NCBI GenBank assembly: GCA_934700335.1
Contig: CAKUXM010000002.1
Span: forward strand, 62,001 to 126,000
Direction of reading: 5' to 3'
DNA: 64,000 bases
From: an uncultured Candidatus Melainabacteria bacterium
Lineage (GTDB): Bacteria; Cyanobacteriota; Vampirovibrionia; Gastranaerophilales; Gastranaerophilaceae
A model generated the notes under the pieces. That model ran no database searches and was not told the origin of the DNA. It worked only from the letters and a program-made list of their open reading frames with translations. Position 1 is the stretch's first letter. The number at the start of each line of letters is the position of its first letter. This document shows, piece by piece, positions 18,818-26,620 of this stretch. The position numbers and the translations under genes were made by a program.

Positions 18818-20263
18818 ATGTTATTTAATTCTATTGAATATATATTTTTATTTTTACCCATCGTAGTAATTATTTATTTCTTACTCTTGCAAAAACATCT
18901 AGTCGTTATTTCGAAAATTTGGCTAATAATATCTTCAATATGTTTTTATGGCTGGTATGACCCCAAATATACGTTTTTACTAATATTTTCAATGTTAATA
19001 AACTTTTTTATCGGTAATTCATTTCACCGAAAAATTTTTCAAAATTTTACTAAACGAAAGATTTTATTATGGGTAGGCTTAATTTTTAATATATTGCTTC
19101 TTGGGTATTATAAATATGCTAACTTCTTTGTAGACAATATTAATTATATATTTAAATCAGATATTCATATAGCAAAAATCATCTTACCTTTAGGCATAAG
19201 TTTTTTCACTTTTACACAAATTGCATACTTGGTTGATGAATACAAAAAAGAAGCTAGTGAATACAATATTGTAAACTATATGTTATTTGTAACATTTTTC
19301 CCACATTTAATTGCAGGACCTATATTACACCACAAAGAAATAATTCCTCAATTTTCAGAACTAAGTAGAAAAATTTTTAATTACAAAAATTTAAGTTTTG
19401 GTATTTCGTTATTTATAATTGGATTATTTAAAAAAGTAATAATTGCTGATTCACTTTCAGAATACGTAAATATAGGTTACAACATAAACACTCAACTCTC
19501 AATGTTAGAAAGTTGGATTGTAATGTTGAGTTATACGCTGCAAATATACTTTGATTTTTCAGGATATACAGATATGGCTCTTGGCAGCGCAAAAATGCTA
19601 AACATAGACTTACCCAAAAACTTCAATTCTCCATACAAAGCAGTTAGCATTCAAGATTTTTGGAGAAGATGGCACATAACTTTATCAAGATTCTTAAAGG
19701 ACTATATTTATATTCCACTTGGAGGAAACAGACAAGGAGAAAAACGAACATATTTTAACCTAATTACAACGATGCTAATCGGTGGACTATGGCATGGTGC
19801 AAGCTGGATGTTTGTACTATGGGGGGGGGTACACGGACTGGCGCTATCCATCAATAGATTTTACTCTAGACACTTTAAGGAACCTAAAAAGTGGATTAGC
19901 ATACTTGTTACTTTTATATTTTTAAATATTACTTGGGTGATTTTTAGAGCCGAAAATTTTACTCAAGTAAAAAGGATTATTTTCAACTTGTTTAATTTTC
20001 AAAATTTCGTTATTCCAAAAACTTTTGGATTAACATTTGAATTTAATGATATTAATAAATACAATAATATACTTGTCGTTTTACCAATTGCGTTATTAGT
20101 TGTATTTTGTTTACCTAATTCAAATCAAATTGTTGAAAAACTAAAATTTAAAAATATAAAAACTTCAATTATTTTAGCAATAGTATTTTATATGATTTTC
20201 ATTTCTATTATTTTGAAAATGGCAATTATGCCATACAGCGAATTCATTTATTTTAATTTTTAG
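18818..20263 (+). CDS. MBOAT-family membrane O-acyltransferase, copy 3, with poly-G tract
   Basis: Third AlgI-like O-acyltransferase, 481 residues from the ATG at 18818. That start gives MLFNSIEYIFLF, matching the other two copies; an upstream in-frame ATG at 18746 would add 24 unmatched residues. Signatures are FDFSGYTDMALGSAKM, FWRRWHITLSRFLKDYIYIP and GGLWHGASWMFVLWGGVHG, with the catalytic histidine near residue 326. Nine consecutive G at 19821-19829 encode W335-G-G-V, right after the active-site segment. Loss or gain of one G would shift the frame and remove the last third, so expression is probably phase variable. The present length is in frame. Confidence 0.9.
   Translation: MLFNSIEYIFLFLPIVVIIYFLLLQKHLVVISKIWLIISSICFYGWYDPKYTFLLIFSMLINFFIGNSFHRKIFQNFTKRKILLWVGLIFNILLLGYYKYANFFVDNINYIFKSDIHIAKIILPLGISFFTFTQIAYLVDEYKKEASEYNIVNYMLFVTFFPHLIAGPILHHKEIIPQFSELSRKIFNYKNLSFGISLFIIGLFKKVIIADSLSEYVNIGYNINTQLSMLESWIVMLSYTLQIYFDFSGYTDMALGSAKMLNIDLPKNFNSPYKAVSIQDFWRRWHITLSRFLKDYIYIPLGGNRQGEKRTYFNLITTMLIGGLWHGASWMFVLWGGVHGLALSINRFYSRHFKEPKKWISILVTFIFLNITWVIFRAENFTQVKRIIFNLFNFQNFVIPKTFGLTFEFNDINKYNNILVVLPIALLVVFCLPNSNQIVEKLKFKNIKTSIILAIVFYMIFISIILKMAIMPYSEFIYFNF
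19821..19829 (+). repeat. Homopolymeric G9 tract (candidate phase-variation switch)
   Basis: A run of nine G inside the third MBOAT gene, spanning codons 335-338. The two paralogues encode the corresponding Trp-Gly segment with mixed codons (TGGGGTATT, TGGGGCGCT), so the protein does not require a pure G run. It is the only G or C run of this length I noticed in this very AT-rich window. Confidence 0.85.
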
Positions 20264-20271
20264 AGGTTTTC

Positions 20272-21417
20272 ATGACTAAACAAAAATATGCAAGAATATT
20301 TATTTTAATTTTCATAATTTCTATCTTTACAACTTTTTTCTATGTTGTTTTATCAGGATATATTAATGACCCTTTACAAATATATCATAAACCTTTTTTC
20401 AGAAAAACTGAATACAGTAACTCCATGCGAGAATCAGCTCTAGCACGAATTAAAAACAGCAACTTTGACTCTGTTATTGTAGGAAATTCTTATTCTGAAA
20501 ACATATCTAGTAAAAAAGCAAGTGAAATTTTTGGTAATAAATTTATTAATCTCTCAATGACAGGTTCTAATGCATCTGAAAAAAATTTATTATTAAATTA
20601 CATATTTAATAAACACAATGTGAAAAATGTTGTTTACTATATGGATATAATTTATTTTTTAAATCCTAATGCTACAATTAATAGACCTTTTGATAACGGA
20701 ATAAATAATTGGAAAGCATTATATGATAATAAACCATATAACGATTATCAAGTTTATTTAAGCTCAAAATACTTTACATGTAATATTATGTTTAGCAGTA
20801 AATGTCTTGATAAAATATACAACATAGATGAAGCCAATAGTTGGGAAAAAGACGAAAAACACTACAGAAGATTTGGCGGATTCAAAAATTGGCTAAAATA
20901 TTATAATGACCCTCAAATTGAAGCGGATTTTAAAACTTTAGTTGATACTCCCAATAAAATTCATACTGTTCCATTAGAAAAAGCTTATCAAGAAGATTTG
21001 AAAAAATATCTTGACAATAGTATTTTTGAAATTGTAAAAAATAACCCTAATACCAATTTTTACTTTATTATCGCACCTGAAACAGATTTAGCATTAGCTG
21101 AAGAAATACGTAAAGATACTTTTGAAAAAAAATTTTTCGCTTGGAAATATATTGTTTCTCAAAATGCTAAATACAAAAATGCAAAACTGCTCGCATTTGA
21201 TGATGAGAACAAAATTACTAAAATTGAAAATTTTAAAGATAAATATCACTACAAGAACTGGATAAATTACTATATTTTACAATCAATAAAAAATAATGAA
21301 CACTTTTTAAATGAAACCAACATTGATAATTATATTGATAAAGTTTACGAGAAAGCTATAAATGTCAATTTTGAAAAATATATTAAGTTAATCAAAAAAA
21401 ATCCATACAAAAAGTAA
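20272..21417 (+). CDS. SGNH-like MBOAT partner protein, copy 3
   Basis: 381-residue protein encoded 8 bp after the third MBOAT, with GAGG ahead of its ATG. One N-terminal hydrophobic helix (residues about 8-29) should place the rest in the periplasm. SVIVGNSYSENISS near residue 67 resembles an SGNH nucleophile loop. A histidine-containing end motif is less obvious than in the other copies, though DKYHYKNWINYY near residue 324 could be equivalent. Co-expression with the MBOAT means that frameshifts in the G9 tract could also reduce its translation. Confidence 0.55.
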   Translation: MTKQKYARIFILIFIISIFTTFFYVVLSGYINDPLQIYHKPFFRKTEYSNSMRESALARIKNSNFDSVIVGNSYSENISSKKASEIFGNKFINLSMTGSNASEKNLLLNYIFNKHNVKNVVYYMDIIYFLNPNATINRPFDNGINNWKALYDNKPYNDYQVYLSSKYFTCNIMFSSKCLDKIYNIDEANSWEKDEKHYRRFGGFKNWLKYYNDPQIEADFKTLVDTPNKIHTVPLEKAYQEDLKKYLDNSIFEIVKNNPNTNFYFIIAPETDLALAEEIRKDTFEKKFFAWKYIVSQNAKYKNAKLLAFDDENKITKIENFKDKYHYKNWINYYILQSIKNNEHFLNETNIDNYIDKVYEKAINVNFEKYIKLIKKNPYKK

Positions 21418-21430
21418 TCGTGCGTAATTA

Positions 21431-21865
21431 CTACACTAATTTAACCTCATTACTTTCTACACCTTTAAATCTAACTTTATCTTGTTCACCAAGATAAGGA
21501 CCTTGCTTAATTTCAACCATTTCAACTTCTTCTAAACATTCAAAACCGTGCCCGCCAAATGCTAAAAGAATTATATCACCTTGATTTACGATATGACTTT
21601 CAATATACGTTTGGTCATCTTCGTAAAAATCTACTCTTAATTTACCTTTTCTAATAACCAAAACTTCTTTTGTATAAGAAACTTCTCTTGGTACGATATT
21701 ATGAGTATGCGCATCAATACGTTTACCTTTTGGGTGTTTCATATATGCAAGTTGTTGCGAAAAATCATTTGGCGTAAAAAATTCTACACCGTCTTTTGAA
21801 TAATCATTACTAATAATTATTGCTAAAATCTTTCCGTTATGTTCAATTTGTTTAATATTTTCCAT
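21431..21865 (-). CDS. Cupin-fold protein of the polysaccharide locus
   Basis: Single-domain beta-barrel protein of 144 residues. The ATG at 21865 has AAGGAAA just upstream and is chosen over an ATG seven codons earlier. IDAHTHNIVPREV (His pair) and GDIILLAFGGHGFECLE match the two halves of a cupin metal or substrate site. Comparable small cupins in O-antigen and sialic-acid loci are WbuC- or FdtA-like, acting as sugar isomerases or of unknown role. An FdtA-like ketoisomerase job would fit the FdtB-like enzyme at 668, but the match is not strong enough to name it. Confidence 0.6.
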   Translation of the reverse strand: MENIKQIEHNGKILAIIISNDYSKDGVEFFTPNDFSQQLAYMKHPKGKRIDAHTHNIVPREVSYTKEVLVIRKGKLRVDFYEDDQTYIESHIVNQGDIILLAFGGHGFECLEEVEMVEIKQGPYLGEQDKVRFKGVESNEVKLV

Positions 21866-21907
21866 TTTATTTCCTTTTTCATTCATTATAATATAAATAT
21901 TTTTCTA

Positions 21908-21922
21908 TGATAAAATATTTAT
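21908..21922 (+). promoter_or_regulatory. Extended -10 for leaderless start of acetyltransferase
   Basis: TGA-TAAAAT (21908-21916) followed by exactly 6 nt and then the ATG at 21923. No Shine-Dalgarno sequence is present. The divergent cupin gene starts 58 bp away, and ATTATAAT between them could serve either strand. Confidence 0.6.
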
Positions 21923-22609
21923 ATGAGTTTGTTTGAATTAAAAAAAGAAGATAGAAGATTTTTTATAAAATTTTTCGGAATAAAAATGAATTTTGTATTA
22001 CCCGTTGGAGGTAATAACAAAATTATTTTAGTAAAAAAAGACGGAACAGAAAAATGTATAAAATCCGTAAAAGGCGTTAAAGTGAAATTTCATGGGTCAA
22101 ACGCTACATTCAAGGTTTACGAACCAATTCCACATTTCAAAAAATGTAAATTTACTTTTGCAGATGACTCACTAATTAGTATAAAATCATCGACAGATGA
22201 TATAAAAAATCTTACAGTAATGACCGAAGCTAAAGGTTCACAACTCATTATCGGCGAAGAATTTGGCATTAACAGTGGATATTTTTTATTCCATAAAAAA
22301 GAAAATAATAAAATTGAAATAGGCGATGATTGCATGTTTTCAAAAGGAATTACAATAAGAACTTGTGATGGACATAGAATAAAATCACTTGAAACAGGTG
22401 AAACAATTAATGAAGACAAAGATATTAAAATTGGCAATCACGTTTGGTTAGGTCAAGAAGTAACAGTCTTAAAAGGTTCTGAAATACCTAATAATACAAT
22501 AGTTGCGTACAAATCTATTGTTACTAGAAAATTTACTGAAGAAAATACAATCCTTGCAGGAAGTGCAGCAAAGATAGTTAAAACAAAGGTTAATTGGGAA
22601 AGAAAATAA
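21923..22609 (+). CDS. Hexapeptide-repeat acetyltransferase (WbbJ-like)
   Basis: Left-handed beta-helix acyltransferase of 228 residues that probably O-acetylates a sugar of the surface glycan. Residues 1-75 are a beta-rich region with no assigned family; from about residue 100 hexapeptide turns appear (IEIGDDCMFSKGITI, IKIGNHVWLGQEVTV, IPNNTIVAYKSIV). TCDGHRI near residue 152 gives the catalytic histidine expected in the WbbJ/maltose acetyltransferase group. Its mRNA appears leaderless. It stands alone between the divergent cupin and gmd. Confidence 0.8.
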   Translation: MSLFELKKEDRRFFIKFFGIKMNFVLPVGGNNKIILVKKDGTEKCIKSVKGVKVKFHGSNATFKVYEPIPHFKKCKFTFADDSLISIKSSTDDIKNLTVMTEAKGSQLIIGEEFGINSGYFLFHKKENNKIEIGDDCMFSKGITIRTCDGHRIKSLETGETINEDKDIKIGNHVWLGQEVTVLKGSEIPNNTIVAYKSIVTRKFTEENTILAGSAAKIVKTKVNWERK

Positions 22610-22662
22610 AATTTTCTATGCTAAAATATAAAATATAAAATAACAACGTAAGGAGAAAATTA

Positions 22663-23751
22663 ATGAAAAAAGCATTAATAACAGGTATAACAGGTCAAGA
22701 CGGTTCTTATTTAGCAGAACTTTTATTGGATAAAGGATATGAAGTTCACGGTATTAAAAGACGTGCATCATCATTTAATACATCTAGAATTGACCATTTA
22801 TATCAAGATATTCACGATAAAGATGCAAAATTCATTTTGCATTACGGAGATTTATCAGATTCCTCAAACTTAACAAAATTAGTTCACGACATTGAACCTG
22901 ATGAAATCTACAACCTAGCCGCTCAATCACACGTAAAAGTATCTTGGGATTGTCCAGAATACACAGCGGATTGCGATGCACTAGGTACATTAAGACTTTT
23001 AGAAGCCATTAGAATGAATAAACTTGAAAAGAAAACAAAATTCTATCAAGCTTCAACATCAGAATTATTCGGTTTAATCCAAGAACCAATCCAAAAAGAA
23101 ACAACACCATTCTACCCACGTTCACCTTATGCAGTTGCAAAGCTTTATGCATATTGGATTTGCGTAAACTATAGAGAAAGTTTTGGAATATTTGCTTCAA
23201 ACGGTATTTTGTTTAATCACGAATCACCAAGACGTGGTGAAACATTTGTAACTCGTAAGATTACAATGGCAGCAACAAAAATTAAAGTCGGATTACAAGA
23301 TAAATTATATTTGGGTAATCTTGATTCAAAACGTGATTGGGGTCATGCAAAGGATTACGTAGAAGGTATGTGGAGAATTCTTCAACAAGATCACCCTGAT
23401 AACTATGTACTTGCAACAGGTGTAACAACATCAATCAGAGATTTCTGCCGTATGGCATTTGAAAGACTTGGTATTGAACTTGAATTTGTAGGTACAGGTG
23501 TTGACGAAAAAGGTATTGATAAAGCAACTGGTAAAACACTTATTGAAGTTGACCCTCGTTACTTTAGACCAGCAGAAGTTGATTTACTTTTAGGCGATAG
23601 TACAAAAGCTAGAAACGAATTAGGCTGGAAACCGACTTATGATTTACAAGCGCTTGTAAACGAAATGGTTGATTCTGACCTTGAACTTGCTAAAAAAGAA
23701 AAAACTTTACGAGAACACGGATACCAAATCCTTGTTCCACAAGAAGTTTAG
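22663..23751 (+). CDS. gmd: GDP-mannose 4,6-dehydratase
   Basis: Converts GDP-D-mannose to GDP-4-keto-6-deoxy-D-mannose in the cytoplasm, the branch point to GDP-L-fucose and GDP-perosamine. The match is strong along all 362 residues: [10 protein letters not shown] is the NADP-binding loop, [15 protein letters not shown] the cofactor-specific segment, STSELFG and Y156-x3-K160 (SPYAVAK) the catalytic centre, and [16 protein letters not shown] the substrate loop. AAGGAG lies at ideal distance from the ATG. Fcl follows after a short GC-rich insert, so the pair is probably one transcript. Confidence 0.97.
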   Translation: MKKALITGITGQDGSYLAELLLDKGYEVHGIKRRASSFNTSRIDHLYQDIHDKDAKFILHYGDLSDSSNLTKLVHDIEPDEIYNLAAQSHVKVSWDCPEYTADCDALGTLRLLEAIRMNKLEKKTKFYQASTSELFGLIQEPIQKETTPFYPRSPYAVAKLYAYWICVNYRESFGIFASNGILFNHESPRRGETFVTRKITMAATKIKVGLQDKLYLGNLDSKRDWGHAKDYVEGMWRILQQDHPDNYVLATGVTTSIRDFCRMAFERLGIELEFVGTGVDEKGIDKATGKTLIEVDPRYFRPAEVDLLLGDSTKARNELGWKPTYDLQALVNEMVDSDLELAKKEKTLREHGYQILVPQEV

Positions 23752-23754
23752 AAA

Positions 23755-23880
23755 TGCGGGAGCCGGTGTGAGCAGTGTTGACACACGGTCAGTGTGGCAA
23801 GCAGGCGAACACTATGAAACCGCCGTTGCGAACATCGTGAGCGGAGCAATCTTTGATTGCACAGGCGGTACAGAATAAGA
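23755..23880 (+). repeat. GC-rich palindromic element between gmd and fcl
   Basis: About 125 bp clearly richer in GC than the flanking genes. It contains nested inverted repeats: GTGTG with CACAC inside a CCGG/CGG frame, AGTGT with ACACT, and GCAATC-TTT-GATTGC (a perfect 6-bp stem). An open frame crosses it but begins within gmd in another frame and has no ribosome site, so I do not call a gene. It looks like an inserted palindromic repeat or an RNA structure in the intergenic mRNA. Confidence 0.5.
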
Positions 23881-23889
23881 GGCAAAAAG

Positions 23890-24942
23890 ATGATTGAAAA
23901 AGATGCAAAAATATTTTTAACAGGACATAGAGGACTTGTCGGTAGCGCTATTTACAGAAGACTTCAAAAAGAAGGTTTCACAAACATTATCACAAGAACT
24001 CACTCTGAACTTGATTTATGCAATCAACAAGCAGTTGATGAATTTTTTGAAAAAGAAAAACCAGAATATGTAATTCTTGCGGCAGCTAAAGTTGGAGGAA
24101 TTATGGCAAACTCTAAATATCCTGCAGAATTCATTTACCAAAATCTTATGATTGGCACAAATATTGTGCATTCATCTTATAAACACGGAGTTAAAAAGCT
24201 TTTAAATCTTGGTTCATCTTGTATTTATCCAAGAATGGCTCCTCAACCGATGAAAGAAGATTGCCTTTTAACTTCAGAACTTGAAAAAACAAACGAAGCT
24301 TATGCTTTGGCAAAAATTTCTATAATAAAATTATGCAGATATTACAATCAACAATATGGCACAAACTTTATATCTGCAATGCCTACAAACCAATACGGTA
24401 TTGGCGATAACTTCAATATGGAAACAGCACACTTGTTACCGATGATTTTAAGAAGATTTCATTTAGCAAAATTATTGAGAAATGATGATTTTGAAGCTAT
24501 CAAAAAAGATGTACATAGATACAAATTAGGTTGGGGTTTAGACGAAAAAGTTACTGATTATAATTTGGAAGAAATTTTAAATGAACTTGGTGCTTATAGA
24601 GATAAGGTTGTACTTTGGGGCGACGGCTCTGTTTATCGTGAAATGATGTGTTCAGACGACCTTGCTGATGCATGCGTTTATTTGTTAATGAATAAAGACT
24701 ATGACGAAGTTGGCGAACTTGTAAACATTACAAAGGGCGATGATATCCAATTAAAAGACTTGTTTGAAATCGTTAAACGTGTTGTAGGTTTTGAAGGTAA
24801 AATTGTTTACGACAAATCAAAACCAAACGGAACTCCTCGTAAAATGATGGACGCAACACATATCAGAGAACTTGGCTGGGAGCCAAAGATTGATTTAGAA
24901 CAAGGTATCAGAGATTTTTATAATTGGTACGTTAGCGAATAA
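23890..24942 (+). CDS. fcl: GDP-L-fucose synthase
   Basis: Epimerase-reductase that turns the Gmd product into GDP-L-fucose with NADPH. The ATG at 23890 follows AAGAGGCAAAAAG and gives MIEKDAKIFLTGHRGLVGSA, with the Rossmann loop at the right place; a TTG start 11 codons earlier lies in the repeat element. SSCIYPRMAPQPM and Y138-x3-K142 are catalytic, and MPTNQYGIGDNF is the family signature. At 350 residues it is longer than the usual ~315 because of an inserted segment at about residues 194-238, before the VVLWGDGSVYREM strand. Its product should feed the GT11 domain encoded at 12888. Confidence 0.95.
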   Translation: MIEKDAKIFLTGHRGLVGSAIYRRLQKEGFTNIITRTHSELDLCNQQAVDEFFEKEKPEYVILAAAKVGGIMANSKYPAEFIYQNLMIGTNIVHSSYKHGVKKLLNLGSSCIYPRMAPQPMKEDCLLTSELEKTNEAYALAKISIIKLCRYYNQQYGTNFISAMPTNQYGIGDNFNMETAHLLPMILRRFHLAKLLRNDDFEAIKKDVHRYKLGWGLDEKVTDYNLEEILNELGAYRDKVVLWGDGSVYREMMCSDDLADACVYLLMNKDYDEVGELVNITKGDDIQLKDLFEIVKRVVGFEGKIVYDKSKPNGTPRKMMDATHIRELGWEPKIDLEQGIRDFYNWYVSE

Positions 24943-24946
24943 ATAT

Positions 24947-25033
24947 CCCTCGCCACATTTGCGTTAGCAAATTGGGGAGAGGAGAAATTTTTAGTTGAAA
25001 GCTTTGCTTGAAACTCTAAAATTTCGGTGAAGG
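24947..25033 (+). repeat. Palindromic dispersed repeat, copy 1 (pair with 31039-31126)
   Basis: An 87-bp element with outer arms CCCTCGCC and GGTGAAGG, an inner pair GAAATTTT / AAAATTTC around TTGAAAGC...GCTTGAAAC, and a small hairpin ATTTGC-gtta-GCAAAT (24957-24972). The second copy has the hairpin as ATTTTGT-gga-ACAAAAT, so both arms changed together. It follows fcl closely and could act as its 3' structure. Confidence 0.75.
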
Positions 25034-25037
25034 CTCT

Positions 25038-25065
25038 GGATTACTTCGCATTCGCTTGCAATGAC
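25038..25065 (+). repeat. Short palindromic repeat, GGATTGC...GCAATGAC type, copy 1
   Basis: TGGATTACTTCGCATT and CGCTTGCAATGAC form the two ends of a REP-like unit. Related units are at 31307-31336 in the same orientation and at 27945-27976 in reverse. Confidence 0.65.
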
Positions 25066-25092
25066 AAATTACAACTCACTATTCACTACTTG

Positions 25093-25107
25093 TGTTATAA
25101 TCAACTT
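25093..25107 (+). promoter_or_regulatory. Extended -10 for leaderless start of membrane GT
   Basis: TGT-TATAAT (25093-25101) with exactly 6 nt to the ATG at 25108. No Shine-Dalgarno. This site also supports the short start over an in-frame ATG at 25027 lying in repeat DNA. Confidence 0.65.
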
Positions 25108-26484
25108 ATGGAAAAAGTTAAAAAATTTTTACGAAAAACTCCCTATATATTACTAGGATTGATTTTTATTCTTGGAATTTATTTAAGAACAAAGGTTTAT
25201 TTAACTAACCAATCTTTTTGGCATGATGAATGCGCACTTGCGTGGAACATATTGAATAAAAATTATATAGAACTTTTCCAACCAATGCGATTTTTGCAAG
25301 TTGCACCACCAATGTTTTTAATTTATACAAAAATAATTATTGGATATTTTGGCAAATCTGAACTTGTTTTTAGAATTGTGCCATTTGTATCAAGCTTGCT
25401 TGCAATGGTAATGTTTTATTTTTTGAGTAAAACTCTGCTTTATAGTAAAAAGTCTGTACTTTGCGCATCGTTGCTCTTTGCAATAAGTTTTCCGTTATAT
25501 TATTACGCAGGTGAATTTAAACCATATAGCACAGATGTTTTATTCTGTATATTTACTATATATATATATCAATATCTAAACAAAGAGAGTTTGCTACTAT
25601 ATTCGTTAATATTATCAGCTTTCATTTGGTTTTCGTTCCCGACAATATTTTTGATTGGAGCTATTGCACTACTTGTAGGATTTAGTAGAAATTATACAGG
25701 GGCAGAAAAACTAAAACTGTTTGTGCCTCTTTCTATAAATGGCGGATTGTTTTATTATTACTATTTTCAAAAAGTTTTTCATATGCAAAAAACAGGTATG
25801 ATGAACTACTGGAATAGTGAATTTATTAATCTTGATAACTGGTTAAAGATTTTCCAGAATGCAAATAGCTTTATTTTTTCGCCAGAATACATTTTAGCAA
25901 TATTAATGGTTGTCGGCTTGATAATTTATTTTTACCAAAGAAGTAGATTTGCTTTATTTTCAGTAATTACACTACTTTTGGTTATAGTTGCATCTGCATT
26001 TCATGTTTATCCATTCTACGGAAGAATGATTTTGTTTTTAATACCATTTGCTATTTTACTTGCATCAAAATCAGTTGATATTAGACATTTCACAAGTTAT
26101 ATTTTACTTGCAATTTTTTTATATGGCGTATATCCGCAACTTGAAAACACTTATAAAAATATTGCTAAAAACAATTTTTATAAAAATAATTCTACTCCAA
26201 GAGAAATGGCTTTATATCTAAAAACTAATATTAAAAATAATGATGTTGTATACGTAAATCAAGATTCGAACAGCGATTATTTGTACTATAAACAAGTTTA
26301 CGAAATAAATAATCAAGAAATAATTAATAACCCTAGTATATTAAAAAAGAGCGGACATGTATGGTTTTTCTTGCCAAATAATGCGAAAGAAACTTTTGAA
26401 AAGTATGTAAAAGGCAAATATAACATTTACTACCACAATGTAAAAGGAAATAGTGGCTTGCTTTATGGAATTAAAGTAAAATAG
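25108..26484 (+). CDS. Polytopic membrane glycosyltransferase (GT39/ArnT-like)
   Basis: 458-residue protein with about ten to twelve hydrophobic segments. After the first membrane helix the periplasmic loop contains SFWHDECALAWNIL, the D-E motif typical of GT-C enzymes that use polyprenyl-phosphate sugars (protein mannosyltransferase, ArnT). A short soluble C-terminal domain follows. It probably adds a sugar to lipid A, a protein or a polysaccharide on the outer face of the inner membrane. It is transcribed separately from fcl, from a leaderless-type promoter, and lies next to flagellin. Confidence 0.75.
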   Translation: MEKVKKFLRKTPYILLGLIFILGIYLRTKVYLTNQSFWHDECALAWNILNKNYIELFQPMRFLQVAPPMFLIYTKIIIGYFGKSELVFRIVPFVSSLLAMVMFYFLSKTLLYSKKSVLCASLLFAISFPLYYYAGEFKPYSTDVLFCIFTIYIYQYLNKESLLLYSLILSAFIWFSFPTIFLIGAIALLVGFSRNYTGAEKLKLFVPLSINGGLFYYYYFQKVFHMQKTGMMNYWNSEFINLDNWLKIFQNANSFIFSPEYILAILMVVGLIIYFYQRSRFALFSVITLLLVIVASAFHVYPFYGRMILFLIPFAILLASKSVDIRHFTSYILLAIFLYGVYPQLENTYKNIAKNNFYKNNSTPREMALYLKTNIKNNDVVYVNQDSNSDYLYYKQVYEINNQEIINNPSILKKSGHVWFFLPNNAKETFEKYVKGKYNIYYHNVKGNSGLLYGIKVK

Positions 26485-26572
26485 AAATTTAAAAACATTA
26501 AAAATTTAATAAAAAATAAAAATCTCCTCCATACATATGATGTCATGGTCTAAAATATCCAATATACTAAAT

Positions 26573-26590
26573 CTGTTAAAAGAATAACAG
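26573..26590 (+). promoter_or_regulatory. Inverted repeat upstream of flagellin
   Basis: CTGTTA-aaagaa-TAACAG, a perfect 6-bp dyad about 30 bp before the flagellin ATG, in the likely promoter or 5' leader. It could be an operator or an mRNA hairpin. I could not find a convincing sigma-28 promoter around it. Confidence 0.35.
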
Positions 26591-26620
26591 ACGTATTATA
26601 AAAGGATAGGGAAAGAGGAA

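Noticed and set aside
21431..21865. Naming the cupin gene fdtA
   Set aside because: Only the general cupin motifs are clear; the distance to the FdtB-like gene and the low specific similarity do not justify the name.
23669..23878. 69-codon frame spanning the end of gmd and the GC-rich insert
   Set aside because: It starts inside gmd in another frame, has no ribosome site, and its latter half is palindromic repeat DNA.
26520..26620. A sigma-28 promoter for flagellin
   Set aside because: I could not find a TAAA / GCCGATAA-like pair with the right spacing; only the inverted repeat is reported.
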